DNA from: DATILI01 sp035476635
GTDB taxonomy: Bacteria; Pseudomonadota; Gammaproteobacteria; Burkholderiales; Burkholderiaceae_C
NCBI GenBank assembly: GCA_035476635.1
Contig: DATILI010000180.1
Location: 4,345 to 68,344 of the forward strand
Length of the DNA stretch: 64,000 nucleotides
Direction: 5' to 3'
This document shows positions 1 to 8,129 of this stretch, in pieces. The notes under the pieces are model-generated. The model was not told the DNA's origin. It worked only from the letters and a program-made list of their open reading frames with translations, and searched no databases. The position numbers and the translations under genes are program-made. The first letter of the stretch is position 1; each line of letters begins with the position of its first letter.

Positions 1-919
1 CCAGGGCGCGGCGGCGCTCTTCGGTGGGTGCGTTGAGCTTGAGCGCAGCGTAGTAGCTCATCGAGCGCGCCAACTCAAGCTGCATCTTCATGTCGGCCAC
101 GCGGTGGCGCAAAGCCTGGAAGCTGCTGATGACGACGCCGAACTGTTTGCGCGTGTTCATGTACTCGACCGTGACGGCAAGCGTTTTGTCCAGCACGCCA
201 ACAGCCTCGGCGCACGAGGCGGCAATGCCGATGTCTACCGCGTGCTCCAGCGCCGTCAGGCCGTCCAGCGTCACCAGCGTGGCCGGCGTTTCCTTGAACG
301 CGACCTCGGCCGCGCGGCCGCCGTCTTGCGTGCTGTAGCCGCGCGCGGCCACGCCCGCCGCACCGCGCTCCACCAGGAGCAGAGCGATCTTGCCGTTGGC
401 CACGGCGGGCACGAGATAGGCGTCGGCCTGGTCACCCACGGGCACGATGCTCTTGGCGCCGCTGACAATCCAGCCCGCTGCCGCCTGCGTGGCCTTGGTT
501 TCGCACAAATCGAGCTTGTAGCGGGCCTTGCGCTCCTGGTAGGCGAGCACAACCAACGCCTCGCCAGCCGCGATCTTGGGTAGCCAGGCCGCCTTGACCG
601 CTTCGGGCGCATAGCCGTTGATCACTCCGCTGGAAATCAGCGTTTGGGCCAGGGGCTCCAGCACGATGCCGCGGCCGAGTTCTTCCATCACCACCATGGC
701 CTCGACCGGGCCCATGCCCAGACCGCCATGCGCATCGGGGATATAGAGGCCCGTCAAGCCAAGATCGGCAAGCTCGCCGTAGGCCTCGCGCGAAAAGCCG
801 GAGGACGCCGCGCCGGTCTTGGCGATGGCACGGCGACGCTCGAAGTCATAGCCCTTGTCGACCCATTTGCGCACCGCATCGCGCAACTGTTCCTGGTCGT
901 CGCTGAAATCAAAATCCAT
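1..919 (-). CDS. Acyl-CoA dehydrogenase (partial, C-terminus outside window)
   Basis: FAD-dependent acyl-CoA dehydrogenase, which introduces an alpha-beta double bond into an acyl-CoA. About 306 N-terminal residues are present and the C-terminus runs off the left edge. The N-terminus MDFDFSDDQEQLRDAVRKWV is the usual acyl-CoA dehydrogenase helical start, and GLGMGPVEAMVVMEELGRG and NTRKQFGVVISSFQALRHR are family motifs of the N-terminal and C-terminal helical domains. The middle domain is divergent from well-studied short-chain enzymes. It lies downstream of a second acyl-CoA dehydrogenase on the same strand, a pairing typical of heteromeric or degradation-specific enzymes (for example for steroid or branched side chains). 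The substrate cannot be read from the sequence. Confidence 0.9.
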   Translation of the reverse strand, partial: MDFDFSDDQEQLRDAVRKWVDKGYDFERRRAIAKTGAASSGFSREAYGELADLGLTGLYIPDAHGGLGMGPVEAMVVMEELGRGIVLEPLAQTLISSGVINGYAPEAVKAAWLPKIAAGEALVVLAYQERKARYKLDLCETKATQAAAGWIVSGAKSIVPVGDQADAYLVPAVANGKIALLLVERGAAGVAARGYSTQDGGRAAEVAFKETPATLVTLDGLTALEHAVDIGIAASCAEAVGVLDKTLAVTVEYMNTRKQFGVVISSFQALRHRVADMKMQLELARSMSYYAALKLNAPTEERRRAL

Positions 920-947
920 AAATCTCTCCTGCATTCATCTAGCTGGT

Positions 948-966
948 GCCCCCTCATGGAGGGGGC
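948..966. repeat. Perfect 8-bp inverted repeat (GC-rich hairpin)
   Basis: Arms GCCCCCTC (948-955) and GAGGGGGC (959-966) with loop ATG, in the gap between the two acyl-CoA dehydrogenase genes. Neither strand has a following T-run, so it is not a canonical intrinsic terminator. The composition resembles dispersed REP-like elements, but no second copy is visible in this window. Confidence 0.6.
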
Positions 967-993
967 TAGGGGGAGCCAAACATACGGCGCTGC

Positions 994-1034
994 GCGCAGA
1001 CTGTTTTGGGCTTTCAGCCCAAAACAGTCTGCGC
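994..1034. repeat. Perfect 19-bp inverted repeat with 3-nt loop at a gene 3' end
   Basis: Arms 994-1012 and 1016-1034 are exact reverse complements, separated by TTC. The right arm is also the last coding bases (residues Ala-Gln-Thr-Val-Leu-Gly) of the acyl-CoA dehydrogenase at 1014-2192, and its stop codon sits at the loop. A transcript from either strand would form a very stable stem. No T-tract follows on either strand. Confidence 0.8.
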
Positions 1035-2192
1035 CACGATGTTGCGTTGGACCTCATTCGAACCGCCGTAGATCGTGGTCTTGCGGTAGTTGAAATAGGT
1101 CGATGCGAGCGGTGCGCAGTGCGCGGCGCCGACCTGGTCGCCCTGCCAGCCGGCTTCCATGGCTTCCTGGACGAAGGGCAGGCTGTAGGGGCCGGCGGCC
1201 AGCATCATGAGTTCGGTGTAGCGCTGCTGGAGCTCGCTGCCGCGAATCTTCAAGAGGCCGGCGATGTCCAGCGAGTTCTTGCCCGACTTCTCGGCCGACA
1301 GGACGCGCAGCACCAGCATCTCGAGCGCCACGACCTCGACGTCGAGCTTGGCGATTTCATCGCGGAAGCGGGGCTCGTCGTACACGCCTTCGGCCTGGGC
1401 GATGCGCTTCAAGCGCTCGAGCTCGCGCTTGGCGCGGTTCACATCGGCGATGTTGGTGCGCTCGTGCGAGAGCAGGTGCTTGGCATAGGTCCAGCCCTTG
1501 TTCTCTTCGCCGATCAGGTTTTCAGCCGGCACTTCGACGTTGTCGAAGAACACCTCATTCACCTCGTGCTCGCCATCCAGCATGGTGATCGGGCGCACGG
1601 TGACGCCGGGCGACTTCATGTCGATCAACAGGAAGGAGATACCGGTCTGCGGCTTGCCTTCGGTGGTGGTGCGTACCAGGCAGAAGATCCATTCGCCGTA
1701 CTGGCCAAGGGTGGTCCAGGTCTTCTGGCCGTTGACGATGTATTTGTCGCCCTTGCGTTCGGCGCGTGTCTTGAGCGAAGCGAGGTCGGATCCTGAGCCT
1801 GGTTCGCTATAGCCCTGGCTCCACCAGACTTCGCCGCTGGCGATGCCGGGCAAAAAGCGCTTGTGCTGCTCGGCATTGCCGAAAGCCATGATCACGGGCG
1901 CCACCATCACCGGGCCGAAGGGCACGACGCGCGGCGCCCCGGCCAGCGCGCATTCTTCTTCGAACAGGTGCTTTTGCACCGCAGTCCAGCCAGGGCCGCC
2001 GAACTCCTTGGGCCAGCCATGGCCCAACCAGCCCTTCTTGCCGAGAATCTTGGCCCAGCGCTGCATATCGTCTCGCGACAGGCGCAGGGCGTTGTGGACT
2101 TTTCGTGAAATATCGGTGGGCAGGTTGTCCTTGACCCAGGCGCGGATGTCTTCGCGGAATTTCTGCTCTTCAGGGGTAAATGCCAAATCCAT
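1014..2192 (-). CDS. Acyl-CoA dehydrogenase
   Basis: A 392-residue full-length acyl-CoA dehydrogenase. The N-terminus MDLAFTPEEQKFREDIRAWV, the FAD/substrate-binding stretch QGYSEPGSGSDLASLKTRAE, and the C-terminal IYGGSNEVQRNIVAQTVLG are classic family signatures. The length is normal. Related Actinobacteria/Proteobacteria proteins act on CoA thioesters of complex carboxylic acids, but the exact substrate is not inferable here. The partial acyl-CoA dehydrogenase starting at 919 follows on the same strand after a 94-nt gap containing two hairpins, so the pair is probably co-transcribed and may form a heteromeric enzyme. Confidence 0.93.
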   Translation of the reverse strand: MDLAFTPEEQKFREDIRAWVKDNLPTDISRKVHNALRLSRDDMQRWAKILGKKGWLGHGWPKEFGGPGWTAVQKHLFEEECALAGAPRVVPFGPVMVAPVIMAFGNAEQHKRFLPGIASGEVWWSQGYSEPGSGSDLASLKTRAERKGDKYIVNGQKTWTTLGQYGEWIFCLVRTTTEGKPQTGISFLLIDMKSPGVTVRPITMLDGEHEVNEVFFDNVEVPAENLIGEENKGWTYAKHLLSHERTNIADVNRAKRELERLKRIAQAEGVYDEPRFRDEIAKLDVEVVALEMLVLRVLSAEKSGKNSLDIAGLLKIRGSELQQRYTELMMLAAGPYSLPFVQEAMEAGWQGDQVGAAHCAPLASTYFNYRKTTIYGGSNEVQRNIVAQTVLG

Positions 2193-2236
2193 GAGGATGT
2201 CTCCAAAGAAGATCGATTTTTAGCACGGTCGTTCGT

Positions 2237-2911
2237 TTATTCCTGTCCGGGTTGCGACAGTCCGAGTTCGGTACACAGGCGTTGTACGGTCTGGCGCAAT
2301 GCCGCCACTTCGGATTCCATGGCCGTGAGCCGGTCTTGCAGGGCAGCGATCTCGCCCGTGGAGCCGCCTTCGGCCGGCTGTGCGCCAGTGGAAGCCGGTT
2401 CGTGCACCGGCCCGCAAAGAAGGTGGGCCCAGCGCTGCTCACGCGCCCCGGGAGCGCGCGCCAACTTCACTGCCAACGGACCACCTTTTTCTTCGGACCG
2501 TTCCTGCAATTCATCCAGGAATCCTTCAACCGAGGAAATGTCCGCGAACCGGTACCAGCGTTCGGTGTTGATCCGCAGCTCGCCTGCGGTTTGCGGCCCG
2601 CGCAACATCAACAGGCCCAGGATGACCGCGGATTGCTCGGGCACACCCACCGCGCGTTGGAAGTTGTGTTCGTAGCGCGTGGTCCGGCCGCCGCTGCTCT
2701 CAAACACCAGCGCCAGGGTCTTCAGCGCATCCAGGGCCTCCTGGGCCTGGGCTTCGTCGACGTTCATCAGCGGGTCGCGGCTGGTCTTCTGGTTGCAGCC
2801 GGCGACCACCGAGTTCAAGGTCAGCGGATAGCTGTCGGGCACGGTGCGGGCTTTTTCCATCAGCGTGCCAAGCACGCGCGCTTCTAGAGGTGAGAGGATT
2901 CGCAGGGGCAT
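2237..2911 (-). CDS. yceH: YceH family protein (DUF480)
   Basis: A 224-residue protein of the YceH/DUF480 family, which folds as tandem winged helices and has no assigned biochemical role. It starts MPLRILSPLEARVLGTLMEK and contains PDSYPLTLNSVVAGCNQKTS, both diagnostic of the family. A C-terminal segment after about residue 180 looks like a coiled coil (LQDRLTAMESEVAALRQTVQ). The open frame extends further upstream, but it would then overlap purN. The ATG at 2911 gives the family N-terminus, so I use it. Only 24 bp separate this start from the divergent purN start. Confidence 0.9.
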   Translation of the reverse strand: MPLRILSPLEARVLGTLMEKARTVPDSYPLTLNSVVAGCNQKTSRDPLMNVDEAQAQEALDALKTLALVFESSGGRTTRYEHNFQRAVGVPEQSAVILGLLMLRGPQTAGELRINTERWYRFADISSVEGFLDELQERSEEKGGPLAVKLARAPGAREQRWAHLLCGPVHEPASTGAQPAEGGSTGEIAALQDRLTAMESEVAALRQTVQRLCTELGLSQPGQE

Positions 2912-2935
2912 GGCGCCAAGGATAATTCCGTTGAA

Positions 2936-3517
2936 ATGAAAAACATCGTGATTTTGATCTCCGGCGGCGGCTCCAACATGGCCGCCATCGTGAAAGCAGC
3001 CCAACGCGAGGGCTGGCAGGAGCGTTTCGGAGCGCGAGTTGCTGCCGTGATCAGCAACAAAGCCGCTGCCGGAGGGCTGGAATTTGCGCGCGGCCAGGGT
3101 ATTGCGGCCGAAGTGGTCGACCACAAGGCGTTTGCTTCGCGGGAGGCCTTCGATGCCGAGCTTGCCACCGCGATTGACCGGTATCAGCCCGCGCTGGTGG
3201 TGCTCGCCGGCTTCATGCGCATCCTTACCCCCGGCTTCGTTGCGCGCTACGAGGGGCGGCTGCTCAACATCCACCCTTCATTGCTGCCGGCGTTTCCGGG
3301 CTTGCATACCCACCAACGTGCCATCGAGGCCGGTTGCCGCGTGGCCGGCGTCACGGTGCATCGCGTCACGGCCGAACTCGACCATGGGCCGATCCTGGAG
3401 CAGGCTGCGGTGCCCGTTCTTCCCGGCGACTCAGCCGAGGCGCTGGCCGCGCGCATCCTGACGCAGGAGCACATCATCTACCCGCGTGCGATTGCGCGGC
3501 TGCTTCAAGATCGATAG
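2936..3517 (+). CDS. purN: Phosphoribosylglycinamide formyltransferase
   Basis: Folate-dependent GAR transformylase, which transfers a formyl group from 10-formyl-THF to GAR in de novo purine synthesis (cytoplasm). The 193-residue protein starts MKNIVILISGGGSNMAAIVK (the glycine-rich phosphate loop). It has the catalytic LLNIHPSLLPAFPG segment (Asn and His) and TVHRVTAELDHGPIL with the catalytic Asp. It is slightly shorter than the E. coli enzyme (212 residues), which is common in Burkholderiales. It is transcribed divergently from yceH. Confidence 0.96.
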   Translation: MKNIVILISGGGSNMAAIVKAAQREGWQERFGARVAAVISNKAAAGGLEFARGQGIAAEVVDHKAFASREAFDAELATAIDRYQPALVVLAGFMRILTPGFVARYEGRLLNIHPSLLPAFPGLHTHQRAIEAGCRVAGVTVHRVTAELDHGPILEQAAVPVLPGDSAEALAARILTQEHIIYPRAIARLLQDR

Positions 3518-3548
3518 CGCCCCAGGGCCATCCCGGGAACCAGCGCGC

Positions 3549-4370
3549 TCAGGCGACCAAGCTGAGCGTCGAGGCGCTTGCTTGGGCGAGGCCGCCGCTG
3601 GCGATCTGGTCGTATTGGCGCAGCATCAGGCTGGCCAGCATCTTCGCCAGATCGATCTCAGGCGATGCCGTGTCGCCGTCGGCGGACGATGCCGATGACG
3701 TGCTGGTCGTGGCCGCTTCGTACGCCGAGTTGAGCTGCTGCACAAACGCATCCCCTTCGCTCTGGCTGACGCTGCCGTCGCCATCGGTATCGATAGCCTT
3801 GAACAGGGCCTGCACAGCTTCGGTGGATGCCGCGCTGGCAGCGCGTTCGGCGGCGGTGACGGTGCCGTCTTCGTTCGCGTCCATTGGGTCGTAATCAGCG
3901 CTGCTGCTGCTCGCGTTGCCCGGCGGTGGTGGCGGTCGCATGCCGCCGGGCCCGCCCATGGGGGGCTCGGATGGCCGGCCGGCATCGAACTCGGCCTGGC
4001 TCAGGCTGCCGTCGCCATCACTGTCGAGCTTGGTGAACATGTCGCTGTCGTCCTGCCCGCGCGATTGAGCGAATTCCATGGTCGAGGGTGGTGGCAGGAT
4101 GCTGCGCATGCCTTCGGCCAACTCGTCGCTGTTCAGGCTGCCGTCGCCGTTGCCGTCCAGTTTGGCGAGCAACTCGCCGGCATCCGTGCTGCCGCTCACG
4201 CCGGTTTTCTTGGCCACGTCATCGAGCAGGCCCTGCAGCTCGGTGGTGTCGATGCCTCCGCTGGCGTCAACGTCCACTTTCTCGAACATTTTTTCCTGCA
4301 TCTTGCCGCGCGCGGCCGCCATGCAGGACCAGGCGCTGCTTGCGCCGCCGATCGCACCGATAGTCGTCAT
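3549..4370 (-). CDS. EF-hand calcium-binding protein with five EF loops
   Basis: A 273-residue acidic protein with five recognisable EF-hand loops: DVDASGGIDTTE, LDGNGDGSLNSDE, LDSDGDGSLSQAE, MDANEDGTVTAAE and IDTDGDGSVSQSE. A Pro/Gly-rich linker (GGPGGMRPPPPPG) separates loops three and four. There is no clear signal peptide at MTTIGAIGGASSAW. EF-hands of this type bind Ca2+ with Asp/Glu side chains. The loops after the first keep Asp at positions 1, 3 and 5, so binding is likely. The gene is divergent from a two-component system (4584-6454), which suggests shared regulation. The function beyond calcium binding is unknown. Confidence 0.88.
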   Translation of the reverse strand: MTTIGAIGGASSAWSCMAAARGKMQEKMFEKVDVDASGGIDTTELQGLLDDVAKKTGVSGSTDAGELLAKLDGNGDGSLNSDELAEGMRSILPPPSTMEFAQSRGQDDSDMFTKLDSDGDGSLSQAEFDAGRPSEPPMGGPGGMRPPPPPGNASSSSADYDPMDANEDGTVTAAERAASAASTEAVQALFKAIDTDGDGSVSQSEGDAFVQQLNSAYEAATTSTSSASSADGDTASPEIDLAKMLASLMLRQYDQIASGGLAQASASTLSLVA

Positions 4371-4583
4371 GATGGTTCCTTTTCACCCAGAGTTGCGAAA
4401 CGCCGCGCTGTCCTGTGAAGACGGACTGCGGCTGGATCATTCTTCGTGTCTTGGGTAAATTGGCGTTGTCCACTTTGTACCGGGGCTGATACGCAGGAGC
4501 CGCGAAGCGGACGAATTGCGGGGCACAAGCGGCGCTGTTTGCGCTTTCGGGCGTGCCGGGCGCTCCCTAAACTCGCAAGCGAC

Positions 4584-5330
4584 GTGAACAAGCTTGCCCA
4601 AATCCTGGTTGTCGATGACGACGAGGAAATCACAACTCTTCTGTGCGGCTATCTATCCCGCTATGGCCTGCAAGCCCATGCAGCGGGTTGCGCGCAATCC
4701 ATGCGGCGGCTGATGGCTTCGCACCACATCGACCTGGTCGTGATGGACCTGATGCTGCCGGGTGTGGACGGGCTGGCGCTGGCGCGCGAGTTGCGCCAGG
4801 CCTCGCGCGTGCCCATCATCATGCTCACTGCGCGCACGGACCTTTATGACCGGATCACGGGGCTGGAGTCCGGCGCGGACGACTATGTCGGCAAGCCATT
4901 CGAGCCACGCGAACTGGTGGCCCGCATCCAGACCGTACTGCGGCGTGTGCGCGGGACGCATGAGGCGACGACCGGTGGCGCAGCGCATGCCGACGTGGTC
5001 TGCTTTGACGGGTGGTCGCTGCACCGCGAGGAACGACGCCTCACGTCGCCCCAGGGCATGGTGGTACAACTTTCCAATGCGGAATTTCGGCTGCTGTCGA
5101 CGTTCTTGAAAATGCCGCGGCGCCTGTTCAGCCGGGACCAATTGATGGAGCTGGCGCGCGGCCGGGCCATGGATTCCTTCGAACGCAGCATCGACCTGCT
5201 GGTGTCGCGCCTGCGCCAGAAGCTGGCCGACGATCCGCGCGATCCCAGCATGATCAAGACCGTGCGCGGGGCGGGCTATCTGTTCGACGTGCGATCGGTC
5301 CAGGCGCAGTTGCCATGGCGCGGTTCTTGA
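4584..5330 (+). CDS. OmpR-family response regulator
   Basis: A 248-residue DNA-binding response regulator. The receiver domain spans about residues 4-118, with the acidic pocket VVDDDEE, phospho-acceptor Asp in VVMDLMLPG, and conserved Lys in VGKPFEPRE. A winged-helix OmpR/PhoB domain follows (about 145-240, LIDLLVSRLRQKLADDP and IKTVRGAGYLFDV after the recognition region). The frame is open upstream to 4446, but the receiver core begins right after the GTG at 4584, which I take as the start. No strong ribosome site is visible, so this start is a choice. The gene overlaps the downstream kinase by 16 nt, indicating translational coupling. Confidence 0.9.
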   Translation: MNKLAQILVVDDDEEITTLLCGYLSRYGLQAHAAGCAQSMRRLMASHHIDLVVMDLMLPGVDGLALARELRQASRVPIIMLTARTDLYDRITGLESGADDYVGKPFEPRELVARIQTVLRRVRGTHEATTGGAAHADVVCFDGWSLHREERRLTSPQGMVVQLSNAEFRLLSTFLKMPRRLFSRDQLMELARGRAMDSFERSIDLLVSRLRQKLADDPRDPSMIKTVRGAGYLFDVRSVQAQLPWRGS

Positions 5331-6454
5331 TACTGAAATCGGCCCGGCTCGCGGCGCGCCTGGGAGGCTGGCTGCCCGGCACGCTGTTTGGGCGGCTGGC
5401 GCTGCTGCTGTTCGTGGCGGTGCTGGCGAGCCATGTGCTTGCCCTGACGCTCCTGTTCGAACTCGGGCCTGGTCCCGGACCGGGACCCTGGCCCGATGCG
5501 CAGGCCTGGGCCGGCGTGCATCCGCCCCCGCATCCGCCCCCGCATTTGGGTCCGCCTCCGCACCATTTTTTGCATCCTGGATTACTGCTGGACATCGGGG
5601 TGCGCCTGGCCGCGTTGATGCTCGCCGCGTGGATCGGCGCGCGCTGGCTGTCGGAGCCGATCAAGCGCCTGGCTGGCGCCGCCCGCGATCTGGGGCGCGA
5701 CATCGACCATGCGCCGCTGCTGGAGGACGGCACGGTCGAGTGCCGTGAAGCGAGCCGGGTCTTCAACCAGATGCAGGCGCGGATTCGCCAGCAGCTTGAC
5801 GAACGGGATCAGTTCGTGGCGGCCGTATCGCATGATTTGCGCACGCCCTTGACGCGCATGCGGCTGCGCATTGAGGGACTGCGCGACTTGGAGCAAAGGC
5901 AGCGCTTCGGGCAGGACATTCGCGAGATGGACGACATGATCCGCACCACGCTTGATTACCTGCGCGGTGCGGCGCATCCCGAAGCGCTGGTACGGCTGGA
6001 CTTGACGGCACTGGTCCACAGCATTGCCGACGACCAGCGCGCTTGCGGCCACGACACAGCGGTGTCGGGCCGCGCCGCGCCGATGCAGGCGCAAGCTTCG
6101 GCGCTGCGCCGCTGTATCGGCAACCTCGTGGAGAACGCCATCCGCTATGGCGGCGGCGCCGAGATTCGCATGTTCGACGCGCCCGACCGGGTGCGCATCC
6201 AGGTCAGCGATTGCGGCCCGGGCCTGCCCGAGGCCGAGCTGGTCAAGGTGCTGGCGCCGTTCTATCGCGTTGAAGGCTCGCGCAATCGCAACCATGGCGG
6301 CGTGGGGCTGGGCCTGTCGATCGCGCACGACATCGCGCGCCAGCACGGTGGTTCGCTGGTCCTGCGCAATGGCGCGGCGTGGGGGTTGGTGGCAACCTTG
6401 ACTTTGCCCCGCGCGGCCACACCCCAAGTTGTCAGCCGTTTGAAACCGGTGTGA
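5315..6454 (+). CDS. Sensor histidine kinase with Pro/His-rich periplasmic loop
   Basis: A 379-residue membrane kinase and partner of the preceding regulator. TM1 lies at about residues 24-48, followed by a short periplasmic segment of repeated Gly-Pro then a Pro/His-rich stretch (HPPPHPPPHLGPPPHHFLH, six His). TM2 follows at about 90-112, then a HAMP-like linker, HisKA (AVSHDLRTPLTRMRLRI, His is the phosphorylation site) and HATPase (NLVENAIRY, DCGPGLPEAEL, GGVGLGLSIAHDIA). The kinase core is intact. The His-rich loop looks suited to metal binding, but that is inference. The ATG at 5315 is chosen because a much longer open frame would run back through the regulator gene. Confidence 0.92.
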   Translation: MARFLILKSARLAARLGGWLPGTLFGRLALLLFVAVLASHVLALTLLFELGPGPGPGPWPDAQAWAGVHPPPHPPPHLGPPPHHFLHPGLLLDIGVRLAALMLAAWIGARWLSEPIKRLAGAARDLGRDIDHAPLLEDGTVECREASRVFNQMQARIRQQLDERDQFVAAVSHDLRTPLTRMRLRIEGLRDLEQRQRFGQDIREMDDMIRTTLDYLRGAAHPEALVRLDLTALVHSIADDQRACGHDTAVSGRAAPMQAQASALRRCIGNLVENAIRYGGGAEIRMFDAPDRVRIQVSDCGPGLPEAELVKVLAPFYRVEGSRNRNHGGVGLGLSIAHDIARQHGGSLVLRNGAAWGLVATLTLPRAATPQVVSRLKPV

Positions 6455-6674
6455 AGCGAAGCTGCCTCACGCCGTCGACCACGACTTCCTCGCCGAACAT
6501 GGCAGCCGGGCGTACCCACAGGCCACGCTCGCCATACAACGCTCGGTAGAGGGTCATGGGCTCCAGCGTTTCGCTGTGGCGCACGGTGTCGAGCACCTCG
6601 TAGAGGTTTCCCTTGTAGTGCCGGTACAGGCCCGGCCGTGTGGCGATGAGAGGGGGCAAAGGTGCATCGGACAT
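6432..6674 (-). CDS. DUF1653 domain protein
   Basis: An 80-residue protein matching the small DUF1653 family: GLYRHYKGNLYEVLDTVRHS at the N-terminal part, followed by LEPMTLYRALYGERGLWVRP. The family is short, usually 65-90 residues, and has no established function. The ATG at 6674 is preferred over an in-frame TTG six bases upstream. Its 3' end overlaps the end of the histidine kinase gene by 23 nt (convergent), and its start lies 31 nt from the divergent rsmB start. Confidence 0.85.
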   Translation of the reverse strand: MSDAPLPPLIATRPGLYRHYKGNLYEVLDTVRHSETLEPMTLYRALYGERGLWVRPAAMFGEEVVVDGVRQLRFTPVSNG

Positions 6675-6705
6675 AGTCAATCAAGGGGAATGGGACAATA
6701 CGGGC

Positions 6706-7977
6706 ATGCATCCTAAAGCCCTGCTCGACGCTTGTGCCGAACTCGTCAAGCTCACCCTGAAATTCGACCACCCCGCCGACGCGGTGGTTTCACGCTATTT
6801 CCGCGACAACCGAACGCTCGGGCCCCGCGAGCGTGCCACGCTGGCCGAAACGGTCTATTCCGTGCTGCGCAAGAAGCTGCTGTTCGACCATATGGCGCCT
6901 TCCGGCAGCGGACCCAAGGAGCGGCGGCTTGCCATCCTCGGCTTTCACGGGCCGCGGGATTTTCTCAAGAGCGCCTTGAGCGACCAGGAAAAAAACTGGC
7001 TGGACCAGTGCGACCAGATCAAGCCAGCAGACCTGCTGGAGCGCCATCGCCACAACTTGCCGGAGTGGCTCGTGCAGCCGCTGAAAACTCAACTCGGCGA
7101 TGGATTCTGGCCGCTGGTCGAGGCCTTGAGCCAGAGCGCGCCGCTCGATCTGCGCGTCAATGCCCTCGCGGACAAGCGCACCGACGTGCAAAAAGAGCTG
7201 GCCGCCGCGGGCATCAAGGCGGTGGCAACGCCGTACTCGCCCTGGGGCCTGCGCATCGAGGGCAAGCCCGCGCTGAACAAGGTCGACGCATTCACGCGCG
7301 GCGCCATCGAGGTGCAGGACGAAGGCTCGCAACTGCTGGCCTTGCTGCTGGACGCCAAGCGCGGCGAGATGGTGGTGGATTTCTGTGCGGGCGCGGGCGG
7401 CAAGACGCTGGCCATCGGTGCCACGATGCGCAATACCGGGCGACTTTATGCCTTCGACACGTCCGGCCACCGGCTCGAAGCCTTGAAGCCGCGGCTGGCG
7501 CGCAGCGGCCTGTCCAATGTGCATCCGGCGGCAATTGCGCACGAACGCGACGAGCGCATCAAGCGGCTGGCCGGCAAGATTGACCGGGTGCTGGTTGATG
7601 CGCCGTGTTCCGGCCTGGGCACGCTGCGCCGCAACCCGGATTTGAAATGGCGGCAATCGCCGCAGTCGATCGCGGAGTTGACAGCCAAGCAGACAGCGAT
7701 CTTGCAAAGCGCGGCGCGCCTGCTGAAACCCGGCGGGCGCCTGGTGTATGCGACCTGCAGCGTGTTGCCCGAGGAGAACGAGGCCATTGCGCAGGCCTTT
7801 TCGGAGGCCAATAGAGAGTTCAGCCCACTGCGGCCGAGCGAAATCCTGTCCAATCTCAAGATCGCGGACGCGGCCAGCCTGTGCAGCGGCAGCGAAGGCG
7901 GGGCCGAATACTTGCGTTTGTGGCCGCACCGGCATGCGACAGACGGCTTCTTTGCAGCCGCCTGGAGCCGGAATTAG
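6706..7977 (+). CDS. rsmB: RsmB/NOP2-family RNA (cytosine-5) methyltransferase
   Basis: A SAM-dependent m5C methyltransferase of the RsmB/NOP2 family, which in E. coli modifies 16S rRNA C967. The protein has 423 residues. The N-terminal about 130 residues are NusB-like and helical. The catalytic domain has the SAM-binding VVDFCAGAGGKTLAIGATM, the DAPCSGLGTLRRNPDLKW motif with one catalytic Cys, and YATCSVLPEENE with the second. Both cysteines needed for the reaction are present. The start ATG at 6706 (MHPKALLDAC) gives the expected N-terminus. The specific target position is inferred only from the family. Confidence 0.88.
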   Translation: MHPKALLDACAELVKLTLKFDHPADAVVSRYFRDNRTLGPRERATLAETVYSVLRKKLLFDHMAPSGSGPKERRLAILGFHGPRDFLKSALSDQEKNWLDQCDQIKPADLLERHRHNLPEWLVQPLKTQLGDGFWPLVEALSQSAPLDLRVNALADKRTDVQKELAAAGIKAVATPYSPWGLRIEGKPALNKVDAFTRGAIEVQDEGSQLLALLLDAKRGEMVVDFCAGAGGKTLAIGATMRNTGRLYAFDTSGHRLEALKPRLARSGLSNVHPAAIAHERDERIKRLAGKIDRVLVDAPCSGLGTLRRNPDLKWRQSPQSIAELTAKQTAILQSAARLLKPGGRLVYATCSVLPEENEAIAQAFSEANREFSPLRPSEILSNLKIADAASLCSGSEGGAEYLRLWPHRHATDGFFAAAWSRN

Positions 7978-8129
7978 TGTCAAGGAAGCGCTATTTACTG
8001 ACAAAGAACAGGCAATCCCTGTGGGTATCAACAGGTGTTTTTCAGGGGGGGCCCTTTAAAATACAGGCAAAGCACAAAAATACCCTCAACCAAACTGGTC
8101 CCGACCGACCCGAGAGAGACTGATCCTTT

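Noticed and set aside
994..1034. Canonical intrinsic terminator for the acyl-CoA dehydrogenase gene
   Set aside because: The stem is perfect but neither strand has a T-run after it, so it is listed as an inverted repeat only.
2237..3274. 345-residue version of the YceH protein
   Set aside because: The extra 121 N-terminal residues are antisense to purN and have no family similarity. The internal ATG at 2911 gives the conserved start.
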